From NCBI GenBank assembly GCA_031277045.1, contig JAISLX010000184.1, positions 1 to 23,766 on the forward strand: a stretch of 23,766 bases of DNA, read 5' to 3'. How positions within the stretch are numbered: the stretch's first letter is position 1; each line of letters begins with the position of its first letter. Source of the DNA: Treponema sp. Its GTDB lineage: Bacteria > Spirochaetota > Spirochaetia > Treponematales > Breznakiellaceae. Both the position numbers and the translations under genes were made by a program. The notes below the pieces were generated by a model, which was not told the DNA's origin, searched no databases, and saw nothing but the letters and a program-made list of their open reading frames with translations. Of this stretch, positions 5,945-15,157 are shown one piece after another.

Positions 5945-8134
5945 CTAAATTTTAAATTTATTAACCTCCTGAATCAGGTCATCAATATCGTTCTTGTTCC
6001 GGCCGCTGATCCCGTTCACCTGGTTCACCGCGACATTGATCTGCTCCGCCCCGGAGGCCATTTCGTTCATGCCGTTGATAATTTCCTGGGTAATGGCTTC
6101 CAGGGTCCGGCTTGTTTCGATAACCTCTTTACTGCCGGTGTTCATCTCTCCGGCGCTCTGCTTTACGCCCCCGGTTATTTCGTTCAGCCGTCCCACCGCG
6201 TCAAGAATCTGCTTGCTTCCCTGGCCCTGTTCTTCCATGGCGTTCCGGATGTTTTCTTCCTGATCCGAAACGATCTTTACCCCCAGGTCAATGGTCTCGA
6301 ATTTTTTCAGGACCTCATTGGTGGAGTGGGTAATCTTGTCGATGGAATCCTTGATTTTTTTCAGCACTCCGCTGATGGTTTTGGACTGTTCCCCGGAAGA
6401 TTCGGCCAGCTTGCGAATTTCATCGGCCACGACGGCAAAGCCTTTGCCCGCCTCTCCCGCGTGGGCCGCCTCGATAGCGGCGTTCATGGATAAAAGGTTC
6501 GTCTGGCTGGCAATGTTTTCCATCACCGCGTTGATCTCCAGCAGGCCCTCGGATTCCCGGGCAATACCCTGAATATCCGCCGCTACTTCCTCAAGCCCCG
6601 CGCGGCCCACCCCGGAAGAATCCGCCAGGTTCCGGACGTTGCCGGCGTTTTTTACCAGGGTGTTGGTAACGGACTGAACGTTGGCGAGCATCTCCTCGAT
6701 GGCGGAAGAAGACTGCGCCACGCTTCCCGCCTGGTTGTCGATCTGTTCGCTCAGACTGACGATGTGGGCGTTTATTCCCTCCATGACTTTGCCCGCTTCC
6801 TCGACGCCGGCGCTTTGATTGCCCACCTGGGTTTTCATGCTTTGGATATTGGAAGTAATTTCGTTAATCGCGGCAGCCGTAGCGCTCATGCTGGTGGCAA
6901 GTTCCGCGCCGGTCTCGGAAAGGGAGCGGGCCTTTTCCCGGATCATCCTGATAAGATTTCTGATTTTATCCAGCGTTGTGTTAAACGATTGAGTCATATC
7001 CCCAATCTCGTCTTTGCTGTGGAATTCAAGCCGCCTGGTAAGGTCCCCGTCCCCGATATCATTCAAAACCAGCAGCATGTTTTTCAAGGGATTGCTGATG
7101 GACCGGGCCACCACAAAACTCCCCACGGAAATAAGCAGGAGCATCAGTACGGCGATAATAATGCCGATAAAAAGCATGCGATAAACAGGCGCGATAATAA
7201 CATTGTGGGGAACACCCAGCATCAGCGCCCAGGGGGTAGTAGTCTTTCCAACCGTGATGGGCACGTTGATAAAAACCATTGATTCTCCCAGGCGGGGAAC
7301 ATAATTAGTAAAGGAAAACTCTTTCCCCTGCTGAATGGCATTCCGTAGATCGTCCAGATAGGGGCCGGCAATGTCATGCTCCGTTTCCATCATGGATTTT
7401 CCAATACGGTTTGTCTCGTAATGGCTGCTTACCAAGCCCCCGTTGCTGTATACGATGGCCACAGTTCCCTTATAGGGCTTTATTTGTTCCACCTGCCGCT
7501 GAATGGCGCCCATTTCAATATCAATGCTCACGCTTCCCACAAAACGGCCCGCTTTCTTAATCGGCATGGCGGCAGTGGTCATCAGCACTTCTTTGCCGGC
7601 AAGCATGTAATGATACGGTTCGACCAGAGTCTCGTTCCCGGTCTTTTTTGGAATAAGGTAATAATCCCCCTTGCCGGGAACCTCGTAGTCCACCAGGGCT
7701 TCCAGGTTAAGCTGCGCACCGCTGCGGAACCAGTAAGGGACAAATCTTCCGGACTTGTCCGTCCCCTCCGTGTTGGAAAACGCCGCGTCCAGACCGTCCA
7801 GCGCGTTCGGTTCCCAACTGGTAGAAATGGCGGTAATTTCGGGATTTCCCTCTATCAGAGACCGAATCATAAGATTAAAATAGGGCCTCCGCGCCGCCCG
7901 GTCTATTTCTTCGTAGTTCGACATAATCTGCCCCGCTGTGCGAACCGCGTCCAGGAAAAGCTCCAGCCACAGTTGAATTGACCGGGCATTTCCCTTGGCC
8001 AGATTGGTAATCTCGCTGCTGATAAGGCTTTTTATTTGATTTTGGGCAAGCTTTAGAATCGTCCCCGTCAGGGCAGCAGTCCCCATCAGGTTCAATATGA
8101 TAATCATAATAACAAGTTTTTTACCAATCTTCAC
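5945..8134 (-). CDS. Methyl-accepting chemotaxis protein (Cache sensor)
   Basis: This 729-aa protein starts at GTG 8134 with AGGAGG seven nucleotides upstream. TM1 is about residues 7-30. A large extracytoplasmic region (about 35-315; [26 protein letters not shown]) resembles a double-Cache ligand-binding domain. TM2 (about 318-345) leads to a HAMP domain ([20 protein letters not shown] and onward). The cytoplasmic coiled coil ends in an MCP signalling tip ([20 protein letters not shown], then [14 protein letters not shown]), which binds CheA/CheW. There is no C-terminal NWETF-type tether. It senses a small molecule and controls flagellar rotation; the ligand cannot be read from the sequence. 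It stands alone, convergent with mgtE (30 bp apart), with no other che gene nearby. Confidence 0.95.
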   Translation of the reverse strand: MKIGKKLVIMIIILNLMGTAALTGTILKLAQNQIKSLISSEITNLAKGNARSIQLWLELFLDAVRTAGQIMSNYEEIDRAARRPYFNLMIRSLIEGNPEITAISTSWEPNALDGLDAAFSNTEGTDKSGRFVPYWFRSGAQLNLEALVDYEVPGKGDYYLIPKKTGNETLVEPYHYMLAGKEVLMTTAAMPIKKAGRFVGSVSIDIEMGAIQRQVEQIKPYKGTVAIVYSNGGLVSSHYETNRIGKSMMETEHDIAGPYLDDLRNAIQQGKEFSFTNYVPRLGESMVFINVPITVGKTTTPWALMLGVPHNVIIAPVYRMLFIGIIIAVLMLLLISVGSFVVARSISNPLKNMLLVLNDIGDGDLTRRLEFHSKDEIGDMTQSFNTTLDKIRNLIRMIREKARSLSETGAELATSMSATAAAINEITSNIQSMKTQVGNQSAGVEEAGKVMEGINAHIVSLSEQIDNQAGSVAQSSSAIEEMLANVQSVTNTLVKNAGNVRNLADSSGVGRAGLEEVAADIQGIARESEGLLEINAVMENIASQTNLLSMNAAIEAAHAGEAGKGFAVVADEIRKLAESSGEQSKTISGVLKKIKDSIDKITHSTNEVLKKFETIDLGVKIVSDQEENIRNAMEEQGQGSKQILDAVGRLNEITGGVKQSAGEMNTGSKEVIETSRTLEAITQEIINGMNEMASGAEQINVAVNQVNGISGRNKNDIDDLIQEVNKFKI

Positions 8135-8452
8135 GAATCGGCCTCCTGCCAGGTTCAGTAACCCTGCAATAAATTAACAGACTTGTTCGATAATCAGCCG
8201 GATTATCAAAAAAATCCAATATACACGATGAAATAATTCAAAATCCGGCAGTCGGCCGCGTGTAGACGTGCCTGCGGATTTTCGTAATTTTCCCATCGGA
8301 AAAAATATAAACCAATTAGCCCGTATTCTTTGGATATTGTCTGGTAGAAATATTCATTTCCGTGTGTATTTTTATGATTTTGTATCAACAAGGGATTTGT
8401 TCGATAGCCCGGCTGGTTCTCTGCCAGCCTTTGATTAATCTAAAAATCTCCC

Positions 8453-8488
8453 AAAAAACACGGATTTTGACAGAAATTCGTGTTTTTT
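8453..8488. terminator. Bidirectional terminator-like hairpin
   Basis: AAAAAACACGGATTT (8453-8467) pairs with AAATTCGTGTTTTTT (8474-8488), 15 bp with one G-T pair and a 6-nt loop. A run of six T ends the stem on either strand. It could end transcripts from the GH30 operon on the minus strand or isolate module B on the plus strand. Confidence 0.6.
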
Positions 8489-8525
8489 GTCATTTTTAAG
8501 CGTTATTGTCGAATCTTTGGTTCGC

Positions 8526-8543
8526 CAGAAACTGAGGTTTCTG
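8526..8543. repeat. Short palindromic repeat (CAGAAAC/GTTTCTG), copy 1
   Basis: CAGAAAC, four nucleotides, GTTTCTG, followed by AACAAC. A closely similar hairpin followed by the same AACAAC is at 23132-23157. Confidence 0.55.
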
Positions 8544-8565
8544 AACAACTTTTTGTTAAGAATTT

Positions 8566-8663
8566 GGTGTAACCATCCCTGCATATCCGCGTTTTATTAG
8601 ATGTACAACGTTTTTCTTTTCTTCCTCCGCGCCGCCGTTGGAAAAACAACGGCGGCATTTTTT
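8566..8663 (+). ncRNA. Repeated noncoding module, copy B (candidate small RNA)
   Basis: GGTGTAACCAT (8566-8576), 25 nt, TGTACAA (8602-8608), then a strong terminator (8631-8663) on the plus strand. No plus-strand protein gene precedes it between 5914 and here, so the terminator needs another transcript to end, and a short RNA of roughly 100 nt would fit. A clear promoter was not identified. Confidence 0.35.
8631..8663 (+). terminator. Rho-independent terminator of module B
   Basis: GCCGCCGTTG (8631-8640) pairs with CAACGGCGGC (8647-8656) around a 6-nt loop, followed by ATTTTTT on the plus strand. Confidence 0.8.
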
Positions 8664-8775
8664 AATCCCGGTTTTCTCAAAAACCAGCCGGATTTTGGGG
8701 GAAGTCCTGTTATGTCTTTAGACTGCCGCGGCGGAACTATTCCAAGGGAGGATCAAAAAAGACACAGGCGGAAGT

Positions 8776-10092
8776 CTACAGCAGGACCGTATTGATCGAT
8801 TCCCGCGCTGCATGGACAGGAATATCCCGCCCGCCATCGCGGATAAAGATATCCGAGTCATAGGCCGCAGTATTGGAGATAAGCAATACCCTGGAACCAT
8901 CGGGATTTTTGAATGCGGCGGCCTCAAAGTTTCGGGGCAGGGCCAGTTTATCCAAAACGATTCGCAGGGCGCCTCGTTTGATATAGCGGGAAAAATGCTG
9001 GAGCGCATAAAATTCATTGGACCGCTTCACCGTCTTGCCGTCCCTGCTGATCTCCACAGTACCCCGGCAATCGAAAGGTCCGATATTTGGATAGCCTTCG
9101 GCGTCCAGGGCCAGGTTCCATACGGTGATGGACTGGCACCCGGCGTTAATAGCCTGAATAAAACCCGCCGCTATATCCCCTATGGAATACTGTTTTCTCA
9201 TGGCTGCTAAATCGATGGGGACCACTCCTCCTTCGGTCCAGTGGTTTTCACATTCACCGTGCCGGGAGCGAAACCAGGAAACCATTTCCGGATGACCCTC
9301 GTAGGGATGCCATGCAACCCCCGCACAGGCGGCCTTGACCGCAGGATCGTCCATCTGAAAACATGGCCGCCTCCACATGATAAAATTGTGATCCAGAAGC
9401 CAGATTTTCACATCTCCAAAGCCGTTTTTATCAAGGAGCCGCCGCATCTCCAGGGCAAAGGCCATTTCAAATTCAGGATGCCAAAGACAGGCGGGCATTC
9501 TGGAAACCTGATCGGTTTCAGTCTCGTTCTGCGGAGTGAGGCCGTTGATACGGACCCCCGCCCTTTCATAATGCTGTAAAAATTTAAGATAATACAGGGC
9601 ATAGGCATTAATGTACTTCATCCGCATCCAGCCCCCCTGGATTTGGCCGGATGTTTTCATCCAGCCGGGAGGAGACCAGGGAGAAGCGTAGAGAAACAAA
9701 TCGGAGTTATAGTTCCTGACGGAACGGAGTATGGGAAGGATATGCTCATCATCATGGGAGGCGTCAAAGTGGCGCATTTCCATATCACCGGGGACAGGGG
9801 CAAATTCGTAGGGCTGTTCCGCATAATCACTGGCCCCAACACAGATTCTGCCGACAGAAAAATTAGACTCGCCTGGGGCGTAGATCTCTTGTAACAAAGA
9901 TTCCCTTGCACCCTCATCCATTCGGCTGAGCATAATACAGGCAGCCTCAGTAAGGGCCGCCCCAAAACCCAGCATAGTCTGATCGGTTGCATCTGACAGA
10001 GACAGTACCGGACCCGGCCGGCCGCCCTCTTTTTCCGCAAAAAGGGTCCGTTCCTCACGGATCCGGCCGGGATTGCTGATGATGAGCTTCAT
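8776..10092 (-). CDS. GH30-family glycoside hydrolase, cytoplasmic
   Basis: This 438-aa protein belongs to glycoside hydrolase family 30 (clan GH-A, retaining). Visible family features are LGFGAALTEAACIML (about 41-55), LYASPWSPPGWMK (about 134-146), the acid/base Glu190 in LTPQNE and the nucleophile Glu287 in NHWTEGG. After the (beta/alpha)8 barrel, the last 90 residues look like the usual GH30 beta-sandwich. There is no signal peptide, so it should act on oligosaccharides after import. GH30 members cut beta-glucosyl, beta-1,6-glucosyl or beta-xylosyl links; which one applies cannot be read here. It is last in the sugar operon, 8 bp behind the binding-protein gene, with AAGGA before ATG 10092. 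Confidence 0.92.
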   Translation of the reverse strand: MKLIISNPGRIREERTLFAEKEGGRPGPVLSLSDATDQTMLGFGAALTEAACIMLSRMDEGARESLLQEIYAPGESNFSVGRICVGASDYAEQPYEFAPVPGDMEMRHFDASHDDEHILPILRSVRNYNSDLFLYASPWSPPGWMKTSGQIQGGWMRMKYINAYALYYLKFLQHYERAGVRINGLTPQNETETDQVSRMPACLWHPEFEMAFALEMRRLLDKNGFGDVKIWLLDHNFIMWRRPCFQMDDPAVKAACAGVAWHPYEGHPEMVSWFRSRHGECENHWTEGGVVPIDLAAMRKQYSIGDIAAGFIQAINAGCQSITVWNLALDAEGYPNIGPFDCRGTVEISRDGKTVKRSNEFYALQHFSRYIKRGALRIVLDKLALPRNFEAAAFKNPDGSRVLLISNTAAYDSDIFIRDGGRDIPVHAARESINTVLL

Positions 10093-10100
10093 GTCCTTCC

Positions 10101-11597
10101 TTAATGGGCCGCCACGTAATCGTCAAGCTGCTTCTGCAGCGCTGCACGGACCTTTTCAATACCGGCGGCAACCATGTTGTCCTGATATGCCTTAAGACCG
10201 CTTTCCAAGTCTACGTAGCCCAGTTCCAGGGGCCACCAGTATTGCTGGTGAACAGCGATGCAGGCAGCGTATTCGGTTTCCACGGAAGTGGTGTCGATCA
10301 CGAGGGAACGAAACCGCTGGGATTTAACCCCATCCTTGATATACGCATCGTATGCGGCTTTGCGCTCTCTGATGTCGGGAGGAGCACCCACGACGGGAAG
10401 CGAGAATTCGTTGGTCCGGGCCGCCCAAAGGTTAGAAAAACTGTAGTCGTCAACATTCAAAGTCCGTATCTGGGTTTGTCCGTTTTCAGTTACCAATTCA
10501 TAACTCTTGCCTTCCACGCCATAGAAAAAGGCGCGGAATACCTGCTCATCATTGGTAATAAGTTCATACAAGGCCAGGGCCCTTTCAGGATTTTTTGCTG
10601 TGGAGGGGAGGGCCAGGGCATCCTGAGTAAAGCTCATATTGGAAATATCGGACACAAAGTTATTCCAGCGGACATCCCATTCGGGATGATCCCGGTACTG
10701 TCCTTCCCACGTATCAATATTGTGAAAATAGACAGCGCTCTTCCCGTTGCGGAATTTCTCGCTGTCCGGGTCGGAAAGGCCGGATTTATAAATATAACCC
10801 TTGTCGTTCCACCGCTTCATCATAGCCAAAAAATCCCGCACTTTCCCGTATTCCCACCATGTAAAAAGCTTCGGATTCGATTCCCTGGGATCAAGAAAAA
10901 AGAAGTCGTTGGTAGAACCTTTGATTGCGTACATACCATCCTGGTAAATATACGTGTCATCCGCCTCGGAACCGGACTGGTAGACCTGATAGGGTTCAAC
11001 GCCGGGATTGTTGGCGCGGACGATTTCCAGGAATTTTTCCATATCCTCAAAATTGTCCATCTTGCCGTCCCAGCCGTAGGGAGTCGCCAGGTCCGCCCGG
11101 TGTATGGGACCATAAGCGGAATAAGTAGCCTGCAGGGTGGGAACACAATAAAGGTGTCCGTTCACCATAGCCTGTCCCAGGGCCGTCTTGGACTGCCGGG
11201 CGTAGTTCTTTGGGGCGTATTTAGGCCACAGCTCATCCAGTTCCATAAAGGCCCCCCGCTGGGCAAGGGACGCGAAATTAAGCCAACTGGCTGTGTAAGC
11301 CATGTCAAATGCCTCGCCGGAAGAAAAAAGCACGGGATATTTGGTAGGATATTCCGCCCAGCCAATCCAGTTTACCTTGAGAGTCGCGTTAAGTTTTTCC
11401 AGCGACAGTTTATTGAAATTCTCGTAAAGCTCGGCCTGTTTGGGCGGTTCCACACCAATAACGTACAGCGAAAGTTCAACCTGTTTTGAGGTATCAAGTT
11501 CGCCGGAACCCCCGGATACGGAAGCCGCCTTTTTACTGCAGCCCATCAGGGCCAAAAACAACAACATAACCGCCGCTAACCCGAAAAATCTTTTCAT
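10101..11597 (-). CDS. Lipoprotein sugar-binding component of an ABC importer
   Basis: The N-terminus is a lipoprotein signal ending in LALMGC; the Cys would be lipidated and anchor the protein at the membrane. The protein is about 498 aa and fits the large solute-binding proteins of the CUT1 group (LplA/YtcQ type), with the typical LYVIGVEPPKQAELYENFNK strand-helix opening and a C-terminal extension. These proteins pair with YteP/LplB- and YtcP/LplC-like permeases, as here, and often bind complex oligosaccharides. ATG 11603 directly abuts GGAGG, so the in-frame ATG six bases downstream (11597) is the better start. It lies 71 bp after the second permease gene and 8 bp before the GH30 gene. 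Confidence 0.92.
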   Translation of the reverse strand: MKRFFGLAAVMLLFLALMGCSKKAASVSGGSGELDTSKQVELSLYVIGVEPPKQAELYENFNKLSLEKLNATLKVNWIGWAEYPTKYPVLFSSGEAFDMAYTASWLNFASLAQRGAFMELDELWPKYAPKNYARQSKTALGQAMVNGHLYCVPTLQATYSAYGPIHRADLATPYGWDGKMDNFEDMEKFLEIVRANNPGVEPYQVYQSGSEADDTYIYQDGMYAIKGSTNDFFFLDPRESNPKLFTWWEYGKVRDFLAMMKRWNDKGYIYKSGLSDPDSEKFRNGKSAVYFHNIDTWEGQYRDHPEWDVRWNNFVSDISNMSFTQDALALPSTAKNPERALALYELITNDEQVFRAFFYGVEGKSYELVTENGQTQIRTLNVDDYSFSNLWAARTNEFSLPVVGAPPDIRERKAAYDAYIKDGVKSQRFRSLVIDTTSVETEYAACIAVHQQYWWPLELGYVDLESGLKAYQDNMVAAGIEKVRAALQKQLDDYVAAH

Positions 11598-11674
11598 CCT
11601 CATCCTCCAATCTGCGTTTATTTGAAACCCCGCCCAACGCGGAGATTTTATGCCTGCAGGAAAAATATTTCCGT

Positions 11675-12580
11675 TCAGCCTTTTACTGATCCAATGGTTA
11701 CGCCTTTGACAAAGTATTTCTGCACAAAGGGATAGAGAAGCACAATGGGACCGGTAGTTACCACCGCCATAGCAAGCTTTAAGGAATTAGTTGGTAAATT
11801 TTCCACCCGTATGCCTACCTGGCTCGCAATCTGCGCCAGAGCCTGGGCCTGCATCTGCAGATCATAAAGCATATACTGCAAAGGATACTTGCTGCTGGTG
11901 TTGATGTACAACATGGCGTTATACCAGTCGTTCCAATATTCCAGGGCCATAAAAAGCCCGATAGTCGCAAGGCCCGAAGGAAGCAGCGGCAGTATAATGC
12001 GGACAAAAATTTTAAATTCCCCCGCGCCGTCAATCTTTGCCGACTCGATCAGGGCCGGGGGTATGGCGGCAACAAAACTCCGCATGATAAGCAGATAAAA
12101 TACATTGAACATCCCCGGCAGAATCAACGCCAAAAAATTGTCTTTAAGATGCAGATACCGGATATAAAAAATATAGGTACAGACCATCCCCCCGTTGAAA
12201 AGAGTGGTAAAGTAAAAAAAGAACGAAAGAATATTCCGGTATTTAAAGGACTTGCGGCTGATTACATAAGAGGTCATGGTAAGAAGAAAAAGACCGCCCA
12301 CCGTTCCGGCAACGGTAATAAAAATGCTTACCCCATAAGCCCGGGCCACTTTTTCGGGATATTTGAAAACCACCTTGTAGGCTTCCAGCGTAAAATCACG
12401 GGGAAGTATGCTGTAGCCGTGAAAACGGATCGACTGATCGGAACTAAAAGAACCGGAAATAAGCAGAATGAAGGGCAAAAGGCATGCCAGAGTGATAACA
12501 GTAATAACGATCCAGCCGATAATATTAAAAACCTTCATGCTGATGGTGGTTCTTACTTTGTAATGCATCCGGGAAGTCAT
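11675..12580 (-). CDS. CUT1 sugar ABC transporter permease (YtcP/LplC type)
   Basis: This 301-aa inner-membrane protein has six predicted transmembrane segments, the first at about residues 17-38. The coupling (EAA) loop is visible as ESAKIDGAGEFKIFVRIILP; it docks on the ATPase. It ends FVQKYFVKGVTIGSVKG, the usual end of this permease class. It pairs with the permease encoded 12 bp upstream to form the transmembrane channel. ATG 12580 has GGAGG five nucleotides upstream. The substrate is inferred to be an oligosaccharide from the binding protein and GH30 enzyme in the same operon. Confidence 0.94.
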   Translation of the reverse strand: MTSRMHYKVRTTISMKVFNIIGWIVITVITLACLLPFILLISGSFSSDQSIRFHGYSILPRDFTLEAYKVVFKYPEKVARAYGVSIFITVAGTVGGLFLLTMTSYVISRKSFKYRNILSFFFYFTTLFNGGMVCTYIFYIRYLHLKDNFLALILPGMFNVFYLLIMRSFVAAIPPALIESAKIDGAGEFKIFVRIILPLLPSGLATIGLFMALEYWNDWYNAMLYINTSSKYPLQYMLYDLQMQAQALAQIASQVGIRVENLPTNSLKLAMAVVTTGPIVLLYPFVQKYFVKGVTIGSVKG

Positions 12581-12592
12581 TTTTCCTCCACC

Positions 12593-13519
12593 TTAAAAAA
12601 GCGAATAGTCCGCTTCGATTTTTTTTACAATATGGTTTACTGCCATAATGATAATAAAACAAAGCACCGACTGGTACAGTGTTGCGGCGGCGGTCATGCC
12701 AAGGTTCGCGTTGGAAACCAAAGAGCGGAACACATAGGTATCGATCACGTCGGTGGCGTTGTAAAGCTGCCCGTTGTTTCCCACTATCTGGTAAAACATC
12801 TGGAAATCACCCCGAAGAATACGGCCCATGTGAAGAAGCAGCACAATAATGATGGTAGGCTTAATCGAGGGAAACGTAATATACCAGATTTTCTGGAAAA
12901 TATTAGCCCCGTCAATATCGGCGGCCTCAAAACACTGCGGGTCTATGGCGGTAATGGATGCGATAAAAATAATCGAGTTGTAGCCCACCCACTTCCAGGA
13001 ATTAAAAATACAGATGATGACGGGCCAGACATACGGCATACTGTACACATTTACCGGTTCCTGTCCCAGGGATTTTAGGATGCCGTTCATTACCCCCGTT
13101 TCATAGTTAAAAATGTTGAAAACAAAGGTACCCACGATGACCCATGAAATGAAATAGGGCAGGAAAATCACCGACTGGCAGAACCGTTTGTACATCCGCC
13201 CCGACAGTTCCGATATAAAAATAGCTACTACAATCGCCAGGGCTTGTGAAGTAATCAGATTGACAAGATTGTAAAGGAACGTGTTCCTGGTGATAAGGAG
13301 ACCGGTTCCCGACTGGAAAAGGTAACGGAAGTTATTGAAGCCGTACCAGGGACTGCCGAAGATACCCAGGTTAAAGCGGTAGTTTTTAAAGGCCAATACC
13401 AAGCCGGACATGGGCAGGTACTGGAGTACGATTACCAGGATGGCCGCCGGGGCTGCCATGAAAAAAAGCGCCCTGTTCTTGTTGAATTCGTAAAGAAAGC
13501 CGTCTTTTTTTATACGCAA
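12593..13519 (-). CDS. CUT1 sugar ABC transporter permease (YteP/LplB type)
   Basis: This 308-aa membrane protein is the first gene of the operon. TM1 is about residues 16-35 (LFFMAAPAAILVIVLQYLPM), followed by LVLAFKNYRF and the periplasmic WYGFNNFRYLF typical of LplB-like permeases. The EAA loop is EAADIDGANIFQKIWYITFP. It starts at TTG 13519 with AGGAGG five nucleotides upstream. With the second permease it forms the importer channel. No ATPase gene is present in the operon; in this group a shared MsmX/UgpC-type ATPase encoded elsewhere usually energises several importers. A promoter is predicted at 13583-13611. Confidence 0.94.
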   Translation of the reverse strand: MRIKKDGFLYEFNKNRALFFMAAPAAILVIVLQYLPMSGLVLAFKNYRFNLGIFGSPWYGFNNFRYLFQSGTGLLITRNTFLYNLVNLITSQALAIVVAIFISELSGRMYKRFCQSVIFLPYFISWVIVGTFVFNIFNYETGVMNGILKSLGQEPVNVYSMPYVWPVIICIFNSWKWVGYNSIIFIASITAIDPQCFEAADIDGANIFQKIWYITFPSIKPTIIIVLLLHMGRILRGDFQMFYQIVGNNGQLYNATDVIDTYVFRSLVSNANLGMTAAATLYQSVLCFIIIMAVNHIVKKIEADYSLF

Positions 13520-13582
13520 AGCTTCCTCCTCTCTTACCGGTCCGGATATGCAGGTAACGCGGATAGATTAAACCATCAGGTA

Positions 13583-13611
13583 ATGCTATATCCGTTTATC
13601 AGGAATGTCAA
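13583..13611 (-). promoter_or_regulatory. Predicted promoter of the sugar operon
   Basis: On the minus strand TTGACA (13611-13606), 17 nt, TAGCAT (13588-13583). The leader would be about 58 nt. The spacer contains ACGGATATA, a sequence also found (in the opposite direction along the chromosome) in the murA promoter spacer. Confidence 0.6.
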
Positions 13612-13653
13612 CTTTTTTTGAGAAATGCGCGGGAAAAATATCCCGCCGCTAAT

Positions 13654-13682
13654 TTGACAGGACGGATATAAGTTGGTACAGT
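13654..13682 (+). promoter_or_regulatory. Predicted murA promoter, implying a leaderless mRNA
   Basis: TTGACA (13654-13659), 17 nt, TACAGT (13677-13682). Only six nucleotides separate the -10 element from the ATG at 13689, so transcription should start at or next to the start codon; no SD sequence precedes the ATG. Confidence 0.55.
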
Positions 13683-13688
13683 CTAATA

Positions 13689-14963
13689 ATGGACGAGTAT
13701 CTGATCGAGGGAGGGGTCCCTATCAGGGGGACCATCAGGGCAAGCGGCAATAAGAACGCCGCGCTGCCCTGCCTTGCGGCGGCTTTTCTTACCGGTGAGC
13801 CGGTAATTTTACGGAACATCCCCGATATAGAAGACGTGCAGGTAATGCTGGCGATTTACCGCGCCCTGGGGGGCACGGCCGAATCGTTTGGCCCCAACGC
13901 ATGGCGGCTTTGCGCAAAAAATAATGTACAAGCTGTAATTCCCCTGGAACAGGCGAAAAAAATCCGCGCCTCCATCCTGTTCGCCGGCCCCCTGCTGGCC
14001 CGGACCGGCAGGGTAGTGCTGCCCCCGCCCGGCGGGGACGTGATTGGCCGGCGCCGGCTGGATACTCATTTTCTGGCCTTGCGGGAACTGGGGGCCAAGG
14101 TTACGGTGAGCGGTGATTTTACCTTTCACGCAAAAAACCTCACGGGGGCGGATATTTTCCTGGACGAGGCTTCGGTTACGGCTACGGAAAATGCGGTAAT
14201 GGCGGCGGTCCTTGCCAAAGGCGAAACCATTCTGACCAACGCCGCCAGTGAACCCCATGTGCAGGATCTCTGCCGCATGCTTACGGCAATGGGGGCGCGG
14301 ATTGAGGGAATCGGTTCCAACATTCTGCGTATTCAGGGCGTAACAAAACTAAGCGGCTGCGATTTTTCCATCGGGGCGGATTTTATGGAAGTCGGGTCCT
14401 TTATCGGGCTGGCTGCCGCCACGCACGGGGAACTGACTATCCAGGGAGCCCGCGCGGAGGATCTGCGTTCCGCGAAAATTGCCTTTGCCAAACTGGGAAT
14501 TGAATGGGAACAGCGGGGGGAAGACATCTTTGTAAGCGAAAAACAGAACATGACGGTGAACAGCGACATGGGGGGGATGATTCCCAAAATCGATGATGCC
14601 CCCTGGCCGGGCTTTCCCTCGGACCTTACCAGCATTGTTACCGTGGTGGCGACCCAGGTTAAAGGCACGGTGCTGATCCACGAGAAAATGTTTGAATCGC
14701 GGATGTTCTTTGTGGATAAACTTATCGCTATGGGGGCGCGGATCGTCCTTTGTGATCCTCACCGGGCGGTGATTTCCGGTCCCGCGGAGCTGACCGGATC
14801 AGAACTGCACAGCCCTGATGTGCGGGCCGGCATGGCAATGATCATCGCCGCCCTGTGCGCACGGGGGAAAAGTACCATCCGCAATGTTTACCAGATTGAG
14901 CGGGGCTTTGAAAACATCGTGCCCCGGCTTTCATCGCTGGGAGCCAGGATCGTTTCCCGCTGA
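13689..14963 (+). CDS. murA: UDP-GlcNAc 1-carboxyvinyltransferase MurA (Cys-to-Asp type)
   Basis: This 424-aa enzyme transfers enolpyruvate from PEP to UDP-N-acetylglucosamine, the first committed step of peptidoglycan synthesis, in the cytoplasm. The length and the inside-out alpha/beta barrel sequence fit MurA: the catalytic Lys22 in SGNKNAALP, the Arg of [21 protein letters not shown] and the C-terminal [11 protein letters not shown] and [12 protein letters not shown]. The flexible-loop residue that is Cys115 in E. coli (GGCAIG) is Asp117 here ([10 protein letters not shown]). Cys-to-Asp MurA enzymes are active but not alkylated by fosfomycin. The gene stands alone and diverges from the sugar operon; its ATG lies six nucleotides from a predicted -10 box, without an SD. 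Confidence 0.96.
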   Translation: MDEYLIEGGVPIRGTIRASGNKNAALPCLAAAFLTGEPVILRNIPDIEDVQVMLAIYRALGGTAESFGPNAWRLCAKNNVQAVIPLEQAKKIRASILFAGPLLARTGRVVLPPPGGDVIGRRRLDTHFLALRELGAKVTVSGDFTFHAKNLTGADIFLDEASVTATENAVMAAVLAKGETILTNAASEPHVQDLCRMLTAMGARIEGIGSNILRIQGVTKLSGCDFSIGADFMEVGSFIGLAAATHGELTIQGARAEDLRSAKIAFAKLGIEWEQRGEDIFVSEKQNMTVNSDMGGMIPKIDDAPWPGFPSDLTSIVTVVATQVKGTVLIHEKMFESRMFFVDKLIAMGARIVLCDPHRAVISGPAELTGSELHSPDVRAGMAMIIAALCARGKSTIRNVYQIERGFENIVPRLSSLGARIVSR

Positions 14964-15157
14964 ATTCCCTCTCCCTGGGTTTTCGTCGGCGCTCTGTCCG
15001 CGACAAAATCCATTCCCAAAAACTGAAATTTTGGGACTGCATCGAGTCAGCCCGCTTAACCATGACGCGATCTGCCCCGGACCAAATGTCCGCACAGCCC
15101 CGGTAATCAGGATTTTTTGCGGCATCAATCGCAAAAATCCACAAGCGCGGCAGGCCG
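14964..15157. other. Intergenic interval between murA and the membrane gene pair
   Basis: No convincing gene. It holds a hairpin TCCCAAAA/TTTTGGGA (about 15013-15034) and another, GGATTTTTTGCG/CGCAAAAATCC (about 15109-15140). Either could end murA or the convergent minus-strand operon, though neither has a clean T-run after the stem. Confidence 0.4.

Larger units (their letters stand above)
8135..8775. other. 641-bp gene-poor, AT-rich interval with hairpins
   Basis: No convincing gene is seen; a 61-codon minus-strand ORF (8206-8391) lacks a ribosome binding site. It holds a direct repeat TTGTTCGATA (8183-8192 and 8397-8406), a hairpin GGCTGG/CCAGCC (8411-8429), a bidirectional terminator-like stem (8453-8488), the short palindrome CAGAAAC/GTTTCTG (8526-8543), noncoding module B and its terminator (8566-8663). 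Confidence 0.7.

Noticed and set aside
8206..8391. 61-aa ORF in the interval behind the chemoreceptor gene
   Set aside because: TTG start, no SD, no family resemblance, and it lies in AT-rich DNA.
8183..8406. Direct repeat TTGTTCGATA (8183, 8397) as attachment sites or an element boundary
   Set aside because: Only 10 bp, no gene between the copies and no further similarity; kept as a note in the interval entry.
10104..11489. 461-aa plus-strand ORF opposite the binding-protein gene
   Set aside because: Antisense shadow of a clear lipoprotein gene; no domain or ribosome binding site.
12149..13078. 309-aa plus-strand ORF opposite the permease genes
   Set aside because: It spans the junction of two well-recognised permease genes on the other strand and reads as low-complexity basic sequence.
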